From an uncultured Muribaculaceae bacterium (GTDB taxonomy: Bacteria > Bacteroidota > Bacteroidia > Bacteroidales > Muribaculaceae): 26,283 bases of DNA. How positions within the stretch are numbered: the stretch's first letter is position 1; the number at the start of each line of letters is the position of its first letter. The notes below the pieces were generated by a model. The model saw nothing but the letters and a program-made list of their open reading frames with translations. It was not told the DNA's origin and did no database searches. This document shows, one piece after another, positions 24,000 to 26,283 of this stretch. The stretch is taken from positions 19,415 through 45,697 of the forward strand of contig CAJTOB010000019.1 of the NCBI GenBank assembly GCA_910578035.1. The letters are read 5' to 3'. The translations under genes were made by a program, and so were the position numbers.

Positions 24000-24719
24000 A
24001 TGCTGACAGGCACGCAGTTGTGGATGAAGAATGGCGCCTGCGACATACATATAGAATGTGAGGATTATGACTATGAGGATTATACCATTGTCGATGGCAA
24101 AAGCAACGGATTAGCCTCGGTCAGCCCTGTGGTGGCATTCAAGACAGTGTGTACGAACGTTGATGCCAATATCTTTGAAATCAATCATATTGACGAAGGG
24201 TTTTTCTGTGGAGAACATAATATGGAGTACATACACGAGGCAATAGCTGACAAACGAGAAAAGGACATTAAGAAAAGGCAACTGTTTATTGACGACCTTC
24301 TCGCAAGTGGAGCTTCTTTTCCGAAGAATTTAGTTGAAACTATCCTGAATGCTCAGAGAATATGGCAGTATCGCTATCAATCCCGTAGCACCGACATAAT
24401 AGGCCGAATTGATTATCTGACCGATCTGCTTTTGAACCGTGATTATTATCCCAATGCAAAAACATTCCTTAAAGATAGCGACGAGGTCATTTGTATAATC
24501 TATACATCGCCTCGGAATCCTCTTGCGCCCGAAGAATATTCTCGAATCAGTAGGCTTTATACGGCATATTTTGGAGATATGAATGTCAAATGGCATGTGA
24601 TTAAAGCTGTCAACACCGATTTGGATGCAGAAATAGAGTTAAAGCATCTTTACATTAGTACCCAATATCCGATAGTTTATGATGAATCAGATAAACAGAG
24701 CATGGGAAACGGTGAATAA
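24000..24719 (+). CDS. Unassigned protein with an FtsZ C-domain-like segment (distal part of the interrupted frame)
   Basis: The frame has 239 residues from ATG 24000, with no signal peptide or membrane helices. The N-terminal half ('IECEDYDYEDYTIVDGKSNG', 'INHIDEGFFCGEHNMEY') is unfamiliar. Residues about 140-221 follow the FtsZ C-terminal domain in layout: helix, strand 'SDEVICIIYTSPRNPL' (FtsZ 'ARGILVNITGGPDL'), helix 'APEEYSRISRLYTAYFG', strand 'NVKWHVIKAVNTDLDA' (FtsZ 'ANIIFGAVIDEELED') and final strand 'EIELKHLYIS' (FtsZ 'EIRVTVIATG'). So the two tubulin halves may be encoded by adjacent genes. The 3' end overlaps the next gene by 41 nt. Initiation at 24000 would need re-initiation after the TAA three bases upstream. 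Confidence 0.6.
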   Translation: MLTGTQLWMKNGACDIHIECEDYDYEDYTIVDGKSNGLASVSPVVAFKTVCTNVDANIFEINHIDEGFFCGEHNMEYIHEAIADKREKDIKKRQLFIDDLLASGASFPKNLVETILNAQRIWQYRYQSRSTDIIGRIDYLTDLLLNRDYYPNAKTFLKDSDEVICIIYTSPRNPLAPEEYSRISRLYTAYFGDMNVKWHVIKAVNTDLDAEIELKHLYISTQYPIVYDESDKQSMGNGE

Positions 24720-25596
24720 AACACTCTCACAGATATGGCAACAGATAGCTGACTCTATTGGAATCACGTCCATTGAAGATGGGAACTATAACTATATTGT
24801 TGATAAAAGATTGTACGAGCAAAGCAAACATTTTGATGAAAACTTATGGAATGGCTTGGTCGCAAGAATCGAGAGATCAATAGGCTCGGTCGCTCTAATA
24901 TCCCGGAATGGAGGATATGATGACGATTGGATTGAAATTACACTACCTGGAATTGATGAAAACGTATTCCAAATAACGTTTGCCGTCAAAGACGGAGGCG
25001 ATTACAATCAATTAGATCCGAATGAAGCAAACGGGAAGTCTCGCACTGAAATGATTGAATATCTAAGCAAAAGAGTTGAAGTGCCGGCATTCAAATATGT
25101 TGTAGTCGGGATAAGCGCAGGAAGTTTTTATGAAGAAAAGCTAATAGGTCGCGATTTCTCAACCAACGAACTGAATATCATGATTGATGGTATAGTTGAA
25201 GGTCTTATTAGAACTCCAAAAGTTTATGGGTTATTAGGTTCTGCGATAGAAGAAAAAGATAAGAAGCAAAAAGAAAAGTATAATATAATCAGACGGGAAG
25301 AGCAGAAACGAGAAAAAGAAGAGGAAAGAATTGTTGCTGACTTTGCCAAACGACTAAAGCCTATTCTGGAGAATGCCGGATGGAATGGAGAATGGAATGC
25401 ATACAAGGAATTTCTTCAATATGTACTGGTGTTGCAGTTGACTAAAACTGATGCAGTCCGTTACCAAAGTCCATCGCAAGATGACATCATATCCCGAATC
25501 CCGACACTCGTAAGCTTCATCGAGAATTATAATATTTTAAATTCTGCGGGCGGACATCTTAGCGTCTCGAAATATTGGTATAATATAATTGTCTGA
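24679..25596 (+). CDS. Hypothetical protein with charged helical segment, last gene of the tubulin-like cassette
   Basis: This 305-residue protein overlaps the previous frame by 41 nt in another register, which supports joint expression. It opens with 'MMNQINRAWETVNKTLSQIW', has an alpha/beta-looking middle ('GGYDDDWIEITLPGIDEN', 'FKYVVVGISAGSF'), a strongly charged, probably coiled-coil helix at about 190-226 ('EEKDKKQKEKYNIIRREEQK', 'REKEEERIVADFAKRL') and a helical C-terminus ('EFLQYVLVLQLTK'). There are no signal peptide, membrane segments or enzyme motifs that I recognise. A structural or adaptor partner of the tubulin-like proteins is a reasonable guess only. Base composition is AT-rich, unlike the xylan locus. 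Confidence 0.75.
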   Translation: MMNQINRAWETVNKTLSQIWQQIADSIGITSIEDGNYNYIVDKRLYEQSKHFDENLWNGLVARIERSIGSVALISRNGGYDDDWIEITLPGIDENVFQITFAVKDGGDYNQLDPNEANGKSRTEMIEYLSKRVEVPAFKYVVVGISAGSFYEEKLIGRDFSTNELNIMIDGIVEGLIRTPKVYGLLGSAIEEKDKKQKEKYNIIRREEQKREKEEERIVADFAKRLKPILENAGWNGEWNAYKEFLQYVLVLQLTKTDAVRYQSPSQDDIISRIPTLVSFIENYNILNSAGGHLSVSKYWYNIIV

Positions 25597-25648
25597 TTTA
25601 TAGTAATAATGAGGAGCATATGCCGAAAACCTATAAAGTTATTGCAGG

Positions 25649-25687
25649 TGTATCGCCAAATGGGACACCTGCGATCTAAATTTGCAG
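25649..25687 (+). promoter_or_regulatory. Second copy of the 39-nt promoter block, with an inverted repeat
   Basis: TAAATTTG at 25677-25684 is a -7 box of type TAnnTTTG, 28 nt before the ATG at 25713. Twenty-eight of 39 positions equal the block at 22951-22989 without gaps. Overlapping its left part is a perfect 8-bp inverted repeat, GCAGGTGT (25644-25651) and ACACCTGC (25665-25672), spaced by 13 nt. It could be an operator or the terminator hairpin of the preceding gene. Confidence 0.5.
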
Positions 25688-25712
25688 CGTACAGTAAATA
25701 AGTATTTAAATT

Positions 25713-26000
25713 ATGACAGTTCAGGAATTATTCAAGGCGGTTGGCTTCAAAGCGATAGCTGAAGCTCTGCGACATACGCACCGAAACGAGAAATCGACAG
25801 AGTGTCTTACCGGCTACAAGGAGGCATTCGACATCCTCTGCAATCTTCCGTCCAGTGGTTGTGGAGGTGAAGTTACCTTTGATGTCACTCCCCGCGAGGA
25901 ATGGGAAGAAGAGGGCTCTTTACCCTTACTCGCCAACAGTGTTGAGGGCGACTGTTGGGAAAACATCGTTGGAAAGACGGTAATCCGCCCCGACTTTTGA
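25713..26000 (+). pseudogene. DUF6557-like protein, 3'-truncated at a transposase junction
   Basis: The frame has 95 residues from ATG 25713, about 29 nt after a -7 box. It begins 'MTVQELFKAVGFKAIAEALR', continues 'TGYKEAFDILCNLPSSGCGG' and 'EVTFDVTPREEW', and stops soon after 'GDCWENIVGKTVIRPDF'. From memory this matches the N-terminal half of a Bacteroidetes family (DUF6557) that normally continues past 'GKxVxxxD' for another 40-60 residues. Here it ends exactly where transposase-like sequence begins, so the 3' part has been lost. The name is moderately sure; the truncation is clearer. Function is unknown. Confidence 0.55.
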
Positions 26001-26283
26001 CGGCTTCACTCACTTGTTGACGATGCTCTATGCCGTGATACAGCGGTTCGACTCATTGCGTGAGATAGAGACTGCCATGACGGCTGAGGTGCGTAAACTG
26101 CATCATGTCGGAATTAAAACTGTTCCCAGGCGCAGCACTCTGTCTGACGCAAATGCCAGACGCCCGGAGAGCTTCTTTGAAGAGGTATACCGCTATCTGT
26201 ATGATGTCAATAAAGGTCTCCTTTCATTGGACAGCCGACGCAATGGCACGGAAGAATGGATGAAACAGCTTCGCATCATTGAT
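25984..26283 (+). pseudogene. IS4-type transposase, N-terminally truncated and running off the window
   Basis: The frame is open from 25984 to the window end. It reads 'DGFTHLLTMLYAVIQRFDSL', 'REIETAMTAEVRKLHHVGI' and 'TVPRRSTLSDANARRPESFF', then 'EEVYRYLYDVNKG' and 'TEEWMKQLRIID'. This is the N-terminal helical region preceding the DDE catalytic domain in Bacteroidetes IS4-family transposases. Roughly the first 40-60 residues expected before 'DGFTH' are absent, and I see no terminal inverted repeat at the junction near 25990-26000. The first ATG (26023) is internal to the conserved region. The catalytic part, if present, lies beyond the window. Confidence 0.7.

Noticed and set aside
25984..26010. 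Programmed frameshift between the 95-codon frame and the transposase frame
   Set aside because: The two sides belong to unrelated families and no classical slippery site with downstream structure is evident; loss of both gene ends at one point is better explained by a deletion junction.
1..26283. tRNA, rRNA, CRISPR array or two-component/ECF regulator for the locus
   Set aside because: No cloverleaf, rRNA core, regular short repeats with spacers, or hybrid two-component system/sigma factor gene could be recognised in the window; the locus regulator probably lies outside.

Overview
The window looks like a chromosomal piece of a gut Bacteroidales genome. The reasons are tandem SusC/SusD pairs, lipoprotein signal peptides, A-rich leaders without Shine-Dalgarno sequences, TAnnTTTG-type promoter boxes and Bacteroidetes-type mobile-element remnants. 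Family Muribaculaceae or Prevotellaceae is my guess from protein style, not a demonstrated assignment.

Positions 1-21565 are one plus-strand, GC-rich polysaccharide utilisation locus (PUL) for a decorated xylan. The order is: partial SusD, SusC, SusD, DUF1735/DUF4361 surface lipoprotein, GH10 xylanase with inserted CBMs. This is the layout of the Bacteroidetes xylan core xusB-xusC-xusD-xusE-xyn10C; xusA should lie just left of the window. Downstream come a stand-alone CBM protein flanked by two strong hairpins, a CE1-type feruloyl esterase, GH43-CBM6, a GH5 multidomain enzyme, a CE6/SASA-type acetyl esterase, a retaining-type GH97, a GPH-family sugar:cation symporter, a second GH10 lipoprotein and a cytoplasmic GH43. 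Together they would capture xylan at the surface, remove acetyl, feruloyl, arabinosyl and galactosyl groups, cut the backbone, import oligosaccharides and finish xylose release in the cytoplasm.

At 21566-22620 the PUL ends at a 48-nt palindrome. Beyond it lies decayed DNA read mainly on the minus strand: a helicase C-terminus with stop codons and a frameshift, an unrecognised Cys-rich fragment, and an ISAon1-like transposase N-region fragment.

Positions 22620-25600 are AT-richer and clearly different. A compact plus-strand cassette follows a recognisable promoter. It encodes an 81-aa protein, a 210-aa protein resembling the GTPase half of FtsZ/tubulin, a coupled reading frame interrupted by one TAA whose distal part resembles the C-terminal half of FtsZ, and a 305-aa protein with a highly charged helix. 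This split tubulin-like module is the best candidate here for an undescribed system.

At 25600-26283 a second copy of the same 39-nt promoter block drives a truncated DUF6557-like gene. That gene is joined directly to an IS4-type transposase that lacks its N-terminus and runs off the window.
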